Positions 24,875-34,086 are shown, numbered from the stretch's first letter. The stretch is DNA of 36,963 nt from an uncultured Caryophanales bacterium (GCA_946626535.1 CAMOUK010000013.1:1-36963); one strand, 5' to 3'. Notes: generated by a model not told the origin, from the sequence alone. Translations and numbers: made by a program.

Positions 24875-25762
24875 ATGGAAAAGATTAATAGTAAACAAAT
24901 ACTAGATGATTTGTTTAGAGCTTTAATTGTAATATTAACATCTGCAGTTTATGCACTTACAGTAGTATGGTTTTTGGAGCCTGCAGGCTTATTAGCTATT
25001 GGTGCTACAGCTTTAGGACAAATATTTTCTAGATTATTTGGTCTAGCAAATATTAATATTCCAGTTGGTGTATTTGTATTAATTATAAATATTCCTTTAA
25101 CCATATATGGTATTAAAAAGGTTTCTCCAAGATTTGCAGCATATACAATCTTATCAATTATTGTTCAAACAATATTGATGATGGGCTTTATACCTCAAAT
25201 TGATTTAGGTCTTAGTGGAGAAGCAGATAGATTATTCTTAACTATTATCGCAGCCTTATTTGCTGGTGCGGCAATAGGTATCGCCTTAAGATATGGTACA
25301 TCAACAGGTGGTGTAGATATTTTAGCTCAAGGTATCAATTTAAAGAAGAATATATCTATTGGTGTATTTTCTACAGTGCTAAATATTATATTAGCTTGTA
25401 TAGGTGGCTTAATTGCTCAAAATTTAAGAATAACATTATATACTTTTATATTCATAATAATATCTAACCTAGCTGTAGATAAGATTCATACAGCCTATAA
25501 TTATTTAAGAATAGATGTTATTACTAAGAATAAGGAATTAGTGTCTCAAGCTCTATTAAAGGGTATTAATAGAGGCTGTACATATGTAGAGGCAACAGGT
25601 GCTTATACACATGAGTCTAAATCAGATGTATTTATGGTTATTTCATCATATGAGCTTTATAAGGCTAAAAAGATTATAAAGAGCGTTGATAAGGGCGCAT
25701 TTATTATCGTTTCACCTGTAAAGAGAATAATTGGTGCTTTCTTCAAGCACACTATAATATAA
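24875..25762 (+). CDS. YitT-family integral membrane protein with DUF2179 domain
   Basis: This protein of about 295 residues has five to six TM helices in the first 200 residues, including the glycine-rich RYGTSTGGVDILAQ typical of YitT proteins. A cytoplasmic C-terminal DUF2179 ferredoxin-like domain (about 205-290) follows. Biochemical function is unknown for the family; many Bacillota carry several copies. ATG 24875 follows the metG stop by one base and is preferred to TTG 24863, which is too close to AGGAGA (24855-24860). It is likely co-transcribed with metG. Confidence 0.82.
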   Translation: MEKINSKQILDDLFRALIVILTSAVYALTVVWFLEPAGLLAIGATALGQIFSRLFGLANINIPVGVFVLIINIPLTIYGIKKVSPRFAAYTILSIIVQTILMMGFIPQIDLGLSGEADRLFLTIIAALFAGAAIGIALRYGTSTGGVDILAQGINLKKNISIGVFSTVLNIILACIGGLIAQNLRITLYTFIFIIISNLAVDKIHTAYNYLRIDVITKNKELVSQALLKGINRGCTYVEATGAYTHESKSDVFMVISSYELYKAKKIIKSVDKGAFIIVSPVKRIIGAFFKHTII

Positions 25763-25763
25763 G

Positions 25764-25789
25764 AAAAAGGACTTTTTGAAGTCCTTTTT
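25764..25789 (+). terminator. Bidirectional terminator between the YitT gene and hflX
   Basis: An 11-bp stem AAAAAGGACTT/AAGTCCTTTTT with a TTTG loop has T tracts on both strands. The hflX stop codon lies within the last bases of the structure. Confidence 0.88.
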
Positions 25790-27039
25790 TAATTTACCAT
25801 ATTTTCTTGATCATAATCCTTAAATAAATAATAATAATTAATTGGTATTTCACAATCATAATAAATATTATTATCATCATAAGATTTATTATTTATTTTG
25901 GCTAGCTTTTCAAGTTGTGATATTAAATAGCTTTCCTTATATGGAATAATAAGCTTACATGATGTGTGGGATATAGATATTTCAGAGACTATTTCATTAA
26001 TCAATAAATCTAAATTTAATTTAGTTTTATTTGAATATTTAATAGTCTTTTTTCCATATATTTCCATATTTTCATCTATAGTATTTTCCCACTTATTTAA
26101 TAGATAAATTGTTGGAATATCTAATGCCTTTAGCATATTTAAAACGCCCATAACTACATTTAGCTGAGTATTAATATATTTATTAGAAGAATCTAATACT
26201 ATAATGATTAAATCAGATTCTTTAATTTCTTCTAAAGTTTCATAAAATGAATTAACAAGTCCATGAGGAAGTTTAGATACAAAACCTACAGTATCAGTTA
26301 ATATAAAGCTTGTATTATTAATTGTTATCTTTTTATTTTTTGTTTCAAGTGTTGAGAATAATTGATTTTTTTCTAATACATTATCACTTGAATTAACATA
26401 ATTTAGAATTGTATTCATAGTAGAAGATTTACCACTATTTGTATAGCCTACTAAAGATACTAAAGGTATTTCATTTCTTTTACGTCTTTTTATTTGATTT
26501 TGTTTCATTTCCTTTAGCTGTCTTAGCTTCTTTTGAATAGAATTTATTTCAGCTAGAAGATGACGTCTATTTTGTTCTTTTGAGGTTTCACCCTTACCCT
26601 TATTATAAAGACCTCCACCAATTCTTGATTCCTCGCCCTTCATAAGCTCAATTCTTGGAAGCATATAGATATTTTTAGCAAGCTTTACTTCAAGCATAGC
26701 TTCATTTGTTTTAGCCCTAAGTTCAAATATCTTAAGAATTAAAAAGCTTCTATCTATAACCTCAATATTTAAAATTTCTTCAATATTTTTTAATTGAGTT
26801 GGGCTTAGCTCATCATTAAATATAGCTGTTTTAATATCGTAAGCTCTAATGGCAAAAATGAGCTCATTTAGCTTACCTGATCCAATATATGTCTTAGAAT
26901 TTGGGGCATCTAGATTTTGTCTTGCCTCAAAGACGACCTTATAATCTAGGACTTCGGCTAGGCTCTTTAGCTCGTTTAAAGAATAGTCTAAATCATATTT
27001 ATCATTTTTAGTTGTTATACCTACTATTAATGCGTTCAA
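25789..27039 (-). CDS. hflX: HflX-family ribosome-associated GTPase, diverged
   Basis: This protein of about 416 residues has the HflX N-terminal domain (YIGSGKLNEL, IFNDELSPTQLKNIE, ELRAKTNEAMLEV), a helical linker, and a GTPase domain with GYTNSGKSS and DTVGFVSKLPHGLV. Two diagnostic sites differ from the family. The glycine-rich linker reads GGGLYNKGKGETS instead of the usual GIGTRGPGET, and G4 is NKWE instead of NKxD (26086-26097). HflX splits stalled or hibernating ribosomes. TTG 27039 is chosen because GGTGAT lies four bases before it and MNALIVG matches family starts. GTG 27048 is the alternative. The gene stands alone on the minus strand. Confidence 0.88.
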   Translation of the reverse strand: MNALIVGITTKNDKYDLDYSLNELKSLAEVLDYKVVFEARQNLDAPNSKTYIGSGKLNELIFAIRAYDIKTAIFNDELSPTQLKNIEEILNIEVIDRSFLILKIFELRAKTNEAMLEVKLAKNIYMLPRIELMKGEESRIGGGLYNKGKGETSKEQNRRHLLAEINSIQKKLRQLKEMKQNQIKRRKRNEIPLVSLVGYTNSGKSSTMNTILNYVNSSDNVLEKNQLFSTLETKNKKITINNTSFILTDTVGFVSKLPHGLVNSFYETLEEIKESDLIIIVLDSSNKYINTQLNVVMGVLNMLKALDIPTIYLLNKWENTIDENMEIYGKKTIKYSNKTKLNLDLLINEIVSEISISHTSCKLIIPYKESYLISQLEKLAKINNKSYDDNNIYYDCEIPINYYYLFKDYDQENMVN

Positions 27040-27055
27040 ATTTATCACCGTTTTT

Positions 27056-27084
27056 ATTATATATTAGGCTAATTAAAATTGAAA
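27056..27084 (-). promoter_or_regulatory. Promoter of hflX
   Basis: On the minus strand: TTTCAA (27084-27079), a 17-base spacer and TATAAT (27061-27056). The weak -35 is the complement of the plus-strand -35 of the ABC exporter promoter. Confidence 0.45.
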
Positions 27085-27107
27085 GAGGTAGTGCTTTGTA
27101 GTACAAT
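27079..27107 (+). promoter_or_regulatory. Promoter of the ABC exporter operon
   Basis: TTGAAA, a 17-base spacer and TACAAT. The start near 27114 would place the GGTGAT ribosome-binding site (27115-27120) at the very 5' end of the transcript. Confidence 0.65.
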
Positions 27108-27124
27108 TAAACTTGGTGATTTCA

Positions 27125-29179
27125 ATGATAGAGTTAAAAAATGTTAGTAAATATTACAACAGCAACGGTAATGTTTCTTTAGGCTTAAGAAATATCAACT
27201 TAAACCTAAATAAGGGGGAAATAGTTGCTATAGTTGGTGAATCAGGTGCTGGTAAATCAACTTTATTAAACGTTATTTGCGGCGTTGATACATATGAAGA
27301 AGGAGAAATCTATTTCGAGGGTCATGAAACTAGCTATTTCAACCAAGAGGATATGGATACATTTAGAAGATTAAATGTTTCTTTTATATATCAAAACTAT
27401 AATATTATAGATTCATATACAGTACTAGAAAATGTTATGCTTCCTTTATTAATTAATGGAAAAAGTAAGCAGGAAGCTAAAAAAAGAGCCCTAGAGCTTA
27501 TCGATAAGGTAGGGTTAAGTAAAAGAATCAATCATAGAGGAACAAAGCTTTCTGGAGGCGAAAAGCAGCGCTGTGTTATCGCTAGAGCTTTAGCCTGTGA
27601 TAGTCCTATTTTAGCCTGTGATGAGCCAACTGGAAATTTGGACTCAAAGACTGGCGTTGAAATAATTAAATTAATTAAGGAAGTAGCTAATGATAAGCTT
27701 GTTTTAATTGTTACTCACAATTATGAGCAGGTAAAGGATATAGTTACTAGAACTATTACGCTTCATGATGGTGAGGTTGTTAACGACACTAATCCAAATA
27801 GTGATGTGGTTCAAATTGATGATCAAAAGGAGATTTTTGATGATGTTCCAAAGCCTAAGAAAAAGACATTAGGCTTAATAGCATCATATAATTTAAAAAA
27901 TACTCCAAAGAAGAATATATTTTCATTTATTGTTTTATTAGCATTCTGTTTTATTGGCTTTTTCTTATATATTTCATGTATAGATTCTAGGATAGAATCT
28001 GAATATGGCTCAAGCTCAAGATTATATTATTCATTAAGAGAAAGAGTAATAGTTTATGATAAGAATCATAAAACGATAGATGCCTCTAAATTTAATGATT
28101 ATGAATATTATGTAAATCCTTTTTATGAGGATGAGACATTCTATTTGATGATTAATAATGGTGCTAGCGCAGGTATTTCTTGTATAATGTCATGCCATAT
28201 GCCATTTAATACTTCTAATATAATTGGATCTAATAAAATATCTGATGACAGATATTTCTTAGTACTACCATCTGGCTATACAAAGGATAGGGCAGATGAT
28301 TTTTATAAAGCCTCTTATACCTATAACAATAATTATGATTTTACACTATGTGGTGTTGGCTTTAATAATGAAGTTAAAATGCCTACACTTATTATAAATG
28401 ATTCATTTGTTGATAAATTAAACTATGTATCAAATCTCTCTGCTAGGGTATATGATACAAATGGAAAAGTTCTATATGAAAATTTTACACCAGAGCGTTA
28501 CTTTACTATTACTGAAAATACGCTAATTGTTCCAGCAAATAGTGGTATAGCTAGTGCTAAAATAGTTGTTAATTCATATGAATTTGATGTTAATGACTTA
28601 AAAATAGAAGTAAATGAAGGTCAAACAACTCCAACCTTAAAATATAAGGATAATGTTTTTAAGAATAACACTTATGAACTTTCTGTTTATAGTAATGATT
28701 TTAAAAAGATAGAGAAGATTTGTAATGATAATGGATATTCATATATCTATCCTGCAAAGCTGGGCTCAAGTATGTTTTCAATGTCATTTATAGGTTTTAT
28801 AGTTCAAGCTGTATTTTCTTCTATCTTAATGCTTATATTAGTATTTATTTCATTTGTTGTTTTATCTAGAGTATATCAATCTAAAAAGGCTGATTATGGT
28901 ATTATGAGATCATTAGGACTTTTAAAGAGCCAAATGGCAGTTATAGTTAGATATGAGATGCTTTCAATAGGTGTTGCGGCATCTATATTTGCGATAGTTA
29001 TATTTGCGATATTATCACTATTTATTTCTGACTACGCTCGAATGATAGGTAATGCCCACTTTATATTCTATATATTCTATTTTGCGATGATGATAATATT
29101 TAATTTATTATTATCTCATAGATTTAATAAGAAATTATTTAATTTCTCAGTAAATAAGACTATAAAGGAGGTATTCTAG
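27125..29179 (+). CDS. ABC exporter, fused ATPase-FtsX-type permease 1
   Basis: This protein of about 684 residues has an N-terminal ABC ATPase (about 1-225) with the motifs GESGAGKST, LSGGEKQR, ACDEPTGNLD and an H-loop THN. Four TM helices follow: one near 260-283, then a roughly 265-residue extracytoplasmic domain, then three at the C-terminus including the FtsX-type stretch after DYGIMRSLG. This matches MacB-like exporters of peptides, lipoproteins or cell-wall-active compounds, but with the ATPase at the N-terminus and no adaptor protein. ATG 27125 is chosen over upstream TTG and GTG codons because GGTGAT lies four bases before it. It pairs with the next gene one base downstream. Confidence 0.85.
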   Translation: MIELKNVSKYYNSNGNVSLGLRNINLNLNKGEIVAIVGESGAGKSTLLNVICGVDTYEEGEIYFEGHETSYFNQEDMDTFRRLNVSFIYQNYNIIDSYTVLENVMLPLLINGKSKQEAKKRALELIDKVGLSKRINHRGTKLSGGEKQRCVIARALACDSPILACDEPTGNLDSKTGVEIIKLIKEVANDKLVLIVTHNYEQVKDIVTRTITLHDGEVVNDTNPNSDVVQIDDQKEIFDDVPKPKKKTLGLIASYNLKNTPKKNIFSFIVLLAFCFIGFFLYISCIDSRIESEYGSSSRLYYSLRERVIVYDKNHKTIDASKFNDYEYYVNPFYEDETFYLMINNGASAGISCIMSCHMPFNTSNIIGSNKISDDRYFLVLPSGYTKDRADDFYKASYTYNNNYDFTLCGVGFNNEVKMPTLIINDSFVDKLNYVSNLSARVYDTNGKVLYENFTPERYFTITENTLIVPANSGIASAKIVVNSYEFDVNDLKIEVNEGQTTPTLKYKDNVFKNNTYELSVYSNDFKKIEKICNDNGYSYIYPAKLGSSMFSMSFIGFIVQAVFSSILMLILVFISFVVLSRVYQSKKADYGIMRSLGLLKSQMAVIVRYEMLSIGVAASIFAIVIFAILSLFISDYARMIGNAHFIFYIFYFAMMIIFNLLLSHRFNKKLFNFSVNKTIKEVF

Positions 29180-29180
29180 C

Positions 29181-31808
29181 ATGATTAAAATAACTAATTT
29201 AAATAAATATTATAATAAAAATAAAAGTAATGAAATTCATGTTATTGATAATACTTCCCTAGAATTACCAAATACTGGTCTAATTACCTTTTTAGGTCAT
29301 TCAGGCTCTGGTAAGACTACTCTTTTAAATGTTGTTGGTGGTCTTGATAAGGCTACTGGTCAAATTGATTATGATGGCGTTAGCTTCAATAAATATAGTG
29401 TTTCTAAAATTGATAAATTTAGATCTAGAAATATAGGATATGTATTCCAAAACTATAATTTATTATTAAATGAAACAGTTTATGATAATTTAAGAATAGC
29501 ATTAGATTTAATTGGTGTTTCTAATTTAGAGGAACAGAAAAAAAGAATTGAATATACCTTAAAATCTGTAGGTATGTTTAAGTTTAGAAAGAAGCTTGCC
29601 TCTAATTTATCTGGTGGTCAGCAACAGCGTGTTTCTATCGCTAGAGCCTTAGTTAAAAAATCTAAGATAATTATTGCCGATGAGCCTACTGGAAACCTAG
29701 ATAGTAAAAACAGTATCGAGGTTATGAATATCTTAAAGAAAATATCAGAAAAAGCTTTAGTTTTACTTGTTACACATGAGGAAAACTTAGCAAATTTCTA
29801 TTCAGATATTATATTTGAGCTAAAGGATGGAAAGATAATTAATTCTAAGGAAAATGTTTCAAGTGAATTATTTGAGGATGAAGAAAGCTCTAATTCAATT
29901 TATCTAAAGGATTTAGAGAAGAAGGAAGAAAAAACTGAAATAGGAAATATTACAGTATATTCAGATAATTCTAAGGAACTTAAGGCTGATATTAGCTTCA
30001 TTATTAAAAATGGAACTATCTATCTAAAATCTAGTGAATCTATTAAATTAGTTGATAGTAGAATTAATATTATTGATGACCATTATAAGCCAATAGATAA
30101 GAAGAAAATTGAAGGCTTTGATTATGATACCTCTTGGTATAATGATACTAAGGAGGATAAGAAGACATTTAAGAAATTTATTACTAGATTAAAAAATAGC
30201 TTAATTAGCTTTAGAAGTGTTGGTAAGAAGCAAAAGCTAATCTATGTGTGCTTAACATTTATAGGCTTTATTATGGCTATTGCCTTTGCCTCACTTGCAA
30301 ATGGTACAATGGTTGATTTAGGTTCAACTAATTATTCTAAAAAGGTTAATGTAGTTGATGTACCATCAAATAAGTCTACGATTAATATCTTAAATTCAGC
30401 CTATGATTCAGGTGAAATAGATAATGTCATTCCTTTAGCAGCAAGAAGTTTAAAATATACAGAGAATGTTTTATATAATTATGGCGTTTCTGTAAATGAA
30501 TATACTTCAGTTTTACCTATCGATATAGTTAAGCCAGATTTAAGATTTGGTAATCTTCCTCAAAAAGATGATGAGATAGTTGTATCAGATTCCTTTGTTA
30601 ATGTGATAAAGAAAAAGACTAATAGAACTGATCAAGAAGTCTTAGGATTACAGGTTGAAATGACTTTAGATTATACATATGGCTATTATAAGATTTGCGG
30701 TATTAGTAAGGATGATAATATGATGGCTTATATAACCTCTGATGCCTATGATATGATTCGTATATATCCTTCATCTTATTATTCATTTGTTATTGATAAT
30801 TATCCATTTACTATGGATCGTTATATAAGAAATAAAGCAAAAGAAGAATATACTATTATTTCGGGTAGAGATATTCAAAATGCCTTTGAAATATTAGCTA
30901 ATAAGGATCATAAGCTTGGTGAACAAATATATGTAGGTGTCGATATCTATGAGGTAGTAGGTATTTATGATTCTAAATATGCTGATTCATCTTCTTATAT
31001 TATAGATCAAGCCTTCAGCGTGAAAGATGAGCGCTGCCAAGCTGTTTCAGTAGAATCTAGCCTAGTAACAATTTTAGAAGGAAAATATCCAACCTCTAAA
31101 CAAGAGGTTTTAGCTAATAAATATGCTGGTAAAGCTATCGGTGATACAGTAAAAATAGATTATAAAAATTATACGGTTGTTGGCATATATGATGGTTCTG
31201 TTAGCTTAGGCTATTCATATATTACTAATAGGTCAAATAGGACCTTTGAAGATTATTACCATTATTATTCAAATTACACATTTACTGTAAAAAAAGCAGA
31301 TGCTTTTAATAATAGATTAAAGGACTATAATGCTAAGCTTGTTAACTATTATCAATATGCTGAATCACAAAGATTAGATGCGCAGCAGCAAATCTTAAAG
31401 GGCTTCATTATAGTTTTTGCAAGCTGCGTAGTTGCCTCAAGCTTATTTGTATATTTTGTTATGAGAAGTAAGATGCTATCAGATATCTATAGTATTGGTG
31501 TTTATAGATCACTTGGAGCATCACGCTTTAGAATTAATAGAAAATATATTTCAGATATACTTGTTTTAACTACCTTTACATGTCTTATTGGCTACGTAAT
31601 TGGTGTATTAGGCTACTACTGGTTTAGCTATATGATTAATAGTGTTGTTTATGAGCTTTTGAATTCAAAAGCGATAATGTTTAGCTGGATTTATTCTGTT
31701 TTAGGTGGATTGAGCTTATATGCTGTTATGCTTATTTTTGGTTTACTTCCAATTATTATGCTACAGCGTAAAACACCAAGTGAAATTTGTTCAAAATATG
31801 ACATTTAG
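29181..31808 (+). CDS. ABC exporter, fused ATPase-FtsX-type permease 2
   Basis: This 875-residue partner of the preceding gene has an ABC ATPase (about 1-225) with GHSGSGKTT, LSGGQQQR, ADEPTGNLD and THE. A charged linker of about 125 residues unique to this copy (225-350) follows, then TM1 near 352-378, a large extracytoplasmic domain of about 370 residues, and three C-terminal TM helices after VYRSLGASRFRINRKY. Both proteins of the pair have complete nucleotide-binding motifs, so a heterodimer with two active sites is likely. AAGGAGG precedes ATG. No histidine kinase, response regulator or resistance marker is adjacent, so the substrate is open. Confidence 0.85.
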   Translation: MIKITNLNKYYNKNKSNEIHVIDNTSLELPNTGLITFLGHSGSGKTTLLNVVGGLDKATGQIDYDGVSFNKYSVSKIDKFRSRNIGYVFQNYNLLLNETVYDNLRIALDLIGVSNLEEQKKRIEYTLKSVGMFKFRKKLASNLSGGQQQRVSIARALVKKSKIIIADEPTGNLDSKNSIEVMNILKKISEKALVLLVTHEENLANFYSDIIFELKDGKIINSKENVSSELFEDEESSNSIYLKDLEKKEEKTEIGNITVYSDNSKELKADISFIIKNGTIYLKSSESIKLVDSRINIIDDHYKPIDKKKIEGFDYDTSWYNDTKEDKKTFKKFITRLKNSLISFRSVGKKQKLIYVCLTFIGFIMAIAFASLANGTMVDLGSTNYSKKVNVVDVPSNKSTINILNSAYDSGEIDNVIPLAARSLKYTENVLYNYGVSVNEYTSVLPIDIVKPDLRFGNLPQKDDEIVVSDSFVNVIKKKTNRTDQEVLGLQVEMTLDYTYGYYKICGISKDDNMMAYITSDAYDMIRIYPSSYYSFVIDNYPFTMDRYIRNKAKEEYTIISGRDIQNAFEILANKDHKLGEQIYVGVDIYEVVGIYDSKYADSSSYIIDQAFSVKDERCQAVSVESSLVTILEGKYPTSKQEVLANKYAGKAIGDTVKIDYKNYTVVGIYDGSVSLGYSYITNRSNRTFEDYYHYYSNYTFTVKKADAFNNRLKDYNAKLVNYYQYAESQRLDAQQQILKGFIIVFASCVVASSLFVYFVMRSKMLSDIYSIGVYRSLGASRFRINRKYISDILVLTTFTCLIGYVIGVLGYYWFSYMINSVVYELLNSKAIMFSWIYSVLGGLSLYAVMLIFGLLPIIMLQRKTPSEICSKYDI

Positions 31809-31812
31809 TCTT

Positions 31813-31842
31813 TTGACAATGGCTATATTATTGGTATATAAT
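31813..31842 (+). promoter_or_regulatory. Promoter of the DegV-family gene
   Basis: Consensus TTGACA, an 18-base spacer and consensus TATAAT. Transcription near 31849 would begin almost at AGAGGTG (31851-31857). Confidence 0.78.
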
Positions 31843-31866
31843 TTTATTTAAGAGGTGTATTTTGTT

Positions 31867-32715
31867 ATGGTTAAAATTATTACAGACTCAACTAATGATT
31901 TATCAGAAGAAATTATAAAAAAATTAGATATAGAAGTTATTCCTTTAAGTGTTAATTTTAAGGATGCATCTTATTTAGATGGCGTCGATATTAAAACTGA
32001 GGAATTATATAAAATAGTAGAACAAAAGAAGGAGCTTCCAAAGACATCTGCAGTTCCTATTGCGACATTTATGGAAGTGTTTAAGAAGCATATTGATAAT
32101 GGTGATGAGGTTGTTTATACTGGTATTTCATCATATATGTCTAGTTCATTTAATAATGCTAATTTAGCTGTTTCTGAGCTTGAAACAGATAAAGTATATG
32201 TTGTTGATTCAATGAACCTATCTACTGGTATTGGCTTACTTGTTTTAAAGGCTTGTAAGGATAGAGATAATGGCTTAAGTGCTAAAGAAATTGCTGAAAA
32301 TATGAAGAATAATACTAAGCTTGTATTATCTCAATTTGCGATTGAAACAATGGAATATCTTTATAAGGGTGGAAGATGTTCAAGTGTTGCTAAAATATTT
32401 GGTTCAATTTTAAGAATAAAGCCAATTATTGCAGTTAGAGATGGTAAGATGCATGTTGCAGCTAAGCCGCTTGGTAAGATGCAAAAGGCTTTAGATATGA
32501 TGATTAAGCAAATTGAAGATGATAAAGATAGACTAGATTTAGATCATATTTTAGTTACTCATTCACTTGCCTTTGAGTCAAGAGATTACATTCTACCTAT
32601 CTTAAAAGAAAAATTCCCTGGTGTTGATATTATCGACACTGTAGCTGGTTGTGTTATTTCTTCACATTGTGGTAAAGGCACAATTGGTATTCTTTATATG
32701 GTTAAAGAAAATTAA
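31867..32715 (+). CDS. DegV-family fatty-acid-binding protein
   Basis: This protein of about 282 residues has the DegV features KIITDSTNDLSEE, GISSYMSSSFNNA and DSMNLSTGIG, which hold the fatty-acid carboxylate, and YLYKGGRCSSVAKIFGSIL followed by IKPII. Related FakB proteins present fatty acids to the FakA kinase for phospholipid synthesis, but no fakA is seen nearby, so a FakB role is only possible. ATG 31867 is preferred to GTG 31855, which overlaps the ribosome-binding site. Confidence 0.9.
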   Translation: MVKIITDSTNDLSEEIIKKLDIEVIPLSVNFKDASYLDGVDIKTEELYKIVEQKKELPKTSAVPIATFMEVFKKHIDNGDEVVYTGISSYMSSSFNNANLAVSELETDKVYVVDSMNLSTGIGLLVLKACKDRDNGLSAKEIAENMKNNTKLVLSQFAIETMEYLYKGGRCSSVAKIFGSILRIKPIIAVRDGKMHVAAKPLGKMQKALDMMIKQIEDDKDRLDLDHILVTHSLAFESRDYILPILKEKFPGVDIIDTVAGCVISSHCGKGTIGILYMVKEN

Positions 32716-32729
32716 TTTTAATAAATTTA

Positions 32730-32758
32730 TTGAAAATATATTATATATTTTATATAAT
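32730..32758 (+). promoter_or_regulatory. Promoter of yebC
   Basis: TTGAAA, a 17-base spacer and a perfect TATAAT in the 88-base gap after degV. No terminator for degV is evident. Confidence 0.75.
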
Positions 32759-32803
32759 ATTTAAGGAATTTTTTAAATTTAAATCGAAAGGTTGTGTTTT
32801 ATT

Positions 32804-33538
32804 ATGGGAAGAGCCCATGAAGTACGTGCAGCATCAATGGCTAAAACAGCTGCAATGAAATCATCAAAATATGCAAAATGGGGAAAAGAAATTTTCCAAG
32901 CAGCAAAGGCAGGCGTTCCTGATCCAGAAATGAACCAAGGCTTAAAGAACGTAATTGCAAAGGCAAAGAAGGACCAATGTCCAGCAAACGTTATTGCTCG
33001 TGCAATTGAAAAGGCTAAGGGCGTTCAATCAGGTGCAGCAAAGGAAAAATCATATGAAGGTATGGGCCCTGGTAATGTTGCAGTTATCGTTAATTGTTTA
33101 ACTGACAATGATAACAGAACATTTACAGAAGTTCGTACAGCATTTAATAAGACTGGTGGTACTATCGGTTCATCAGTTAGTTATATGTTTAACAAAAAAG
33201 CTATATTTGAATTTGAAGGCATGTCAGAAGATGAAGTATTAGAAGCTCTAATGATGGGTGAAAATGCTGATTATGAAGATTTGACTGTCGATGAGGATGG
33301 ATTTGTAAAGATTACAGCTCAACCAGAATCATTTGAAGGCATTAAGGCCGCTTTACTTGCAGCAAAGCCTGAGCTTGAATTTGAAACTGCATCTTGTGAA
33401 TTAGTTCCATCTACATATGTTGATCTTGATGAAGATCACTTAGGAAAATTCAAGAGATTGCTTGAAGCTTTAGCTGAGTATGATGATGTTGATGAAGTAA
33501 TTCATAACGCTAATTTACCAGCTGACGACGAGGAATAA
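32804..33538 (+). CDS. YebC/TACO1-family protein, GRAHEV subgroup
   Basis: This 244-residue protein opens MGRAHEVRAASMAKTAAMKS rather than the AGHSKWANI of classic YebC, placing it in the divergent subgroup common in Bacillota. The core is typical: AKAGVPDPEMNQGL, CPANVIARAIEKAKG, YEGMGPGNVAVIV, TDNDNRT and the acidic C-terminal domain. Family members were first described as transcription regulators. More recent work links YebC/TACO1 proteins to translation, including relief of polyproline stalling. ATG 32804 is preceded by GAAAGG. A terminator follows. Confidence 0.9.
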   Translation: MGRAHEVRAASMAKTAAMKSSKYAKWGKEIFQAAKAGVPDPEMNQGLKNVIAKAKKDQCPANVIARAIEKAKGVQSGAAKEKSYEGMGPGNVAVIVNCLTDNDNRTFTEVRTAFNKTGGTIGSSVSYMFNKKAIFEFEGMSEDEVLEALMMGENADYEDLTVDEDGFVKITAQPESFEGIKAALLAAKPELEFETASCELVPSTYVDLDEDHLGKFKRLLEALAEYDDVDEVIHNANLPADDEE

Positions 33539-33547
33539 AAAAACTTT

Positions 33548-33578
33548 AGGAAGCCGGTTTGGCTTCCTTTTATTTTTT
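33548..33578 (+). terminator. Terminator between yebC and pyrR
   Basis: An 8-bp stem AGGAAGCC/GGCTTCCT with a GGTTT loop is followed by TTTATTTTTT. The pyrR ribosome-binding site (AGGAG, 33579-33583) begins at the end of the T tract. Confidence 0.85.
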
Positions 33579-33588
33579 AGGAGTTATT

Positions 33589-34086
33589 ATGAAGGTAATT
33601 ATTGAGAAGGAACAATTTAATAGAACACTTAAAAGAATGACTCATGAGATTATCGAAAGAAATGAAGATTTATCAAAGGTTATTTTAGTTGGTATAGAAA
33701 GAAAGGGTACTCCTATTGCCAAGGAAATAAAGGAATTAATTAAAACATTTGAAAATGTTGATATTGAAATTGATTCAATAGATATTTCTGGTCATAGAGA
33801 TGATCATAAGAGAACGGATGATATAAAGATTAATTTTAAAAGTAACATAAATGATAAAATTATTATTTTAGTAGATGATGTTTTATATACAGGTAGAAGT
33901 GTTAGAGCCCGGATGGATGCGATAATAGATATGGGAAGACCAGCTAAGATTGAGCTTGCCGTATTTGTCGATAGAGGTCATAGGGAGCTTCCTATTAGAG
34001 CGGACTTTATAGGTAAGAATGTACCTACAAGTAGAGAAGAGCTTGTTGTATGTGATTATCAAAATAGAGAGGTATATATCAAGTAA
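33589..34086 (+). CDS. pyrR: PyrR: pyr attenuation regulator / uracil phosphoribosyltransferase
   Basis: This protein of about 165 residues has the PRPP loop LVDDVLYTGRSVRA, the flexible loop before it, and DRGHRELPIRADFIGKNVPTS, which is specific to PyrR. In Bacillota PyrR binds pyr mRNA leaders in response to UMP and also has weak uracil phosphoribosyltransferase activity. No pyr biosynthesis gene is adjacent. ATG 33589 with AGGAG is clear; the upstream in-frame codons lie inside the terminator. No promoter is visible between the terminator and the gene, so transcription is by read-through or from inside yebC. Confidence 0.93.
   Translation: MKVIIEKEQFNRTLKRMTHEIIERNEDLSKVILVGIERKGTPIAKEIKELIKTFENVDIEIDSIDISGHRDDHKRTDDIKINFKSNINDKIIILVDDVLYTGRSVRARMDAIIDMGRPAKIELAVFVDRGHRELPIRADFIGKNVPTSREELVVCDYQNREVYIK

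Noticed and set aside
27125..31808. Bacteriocin or lantibiotic immunity locus
   Set aside because: No precursor peptide, modification enzyme or two-component system is adjacent.
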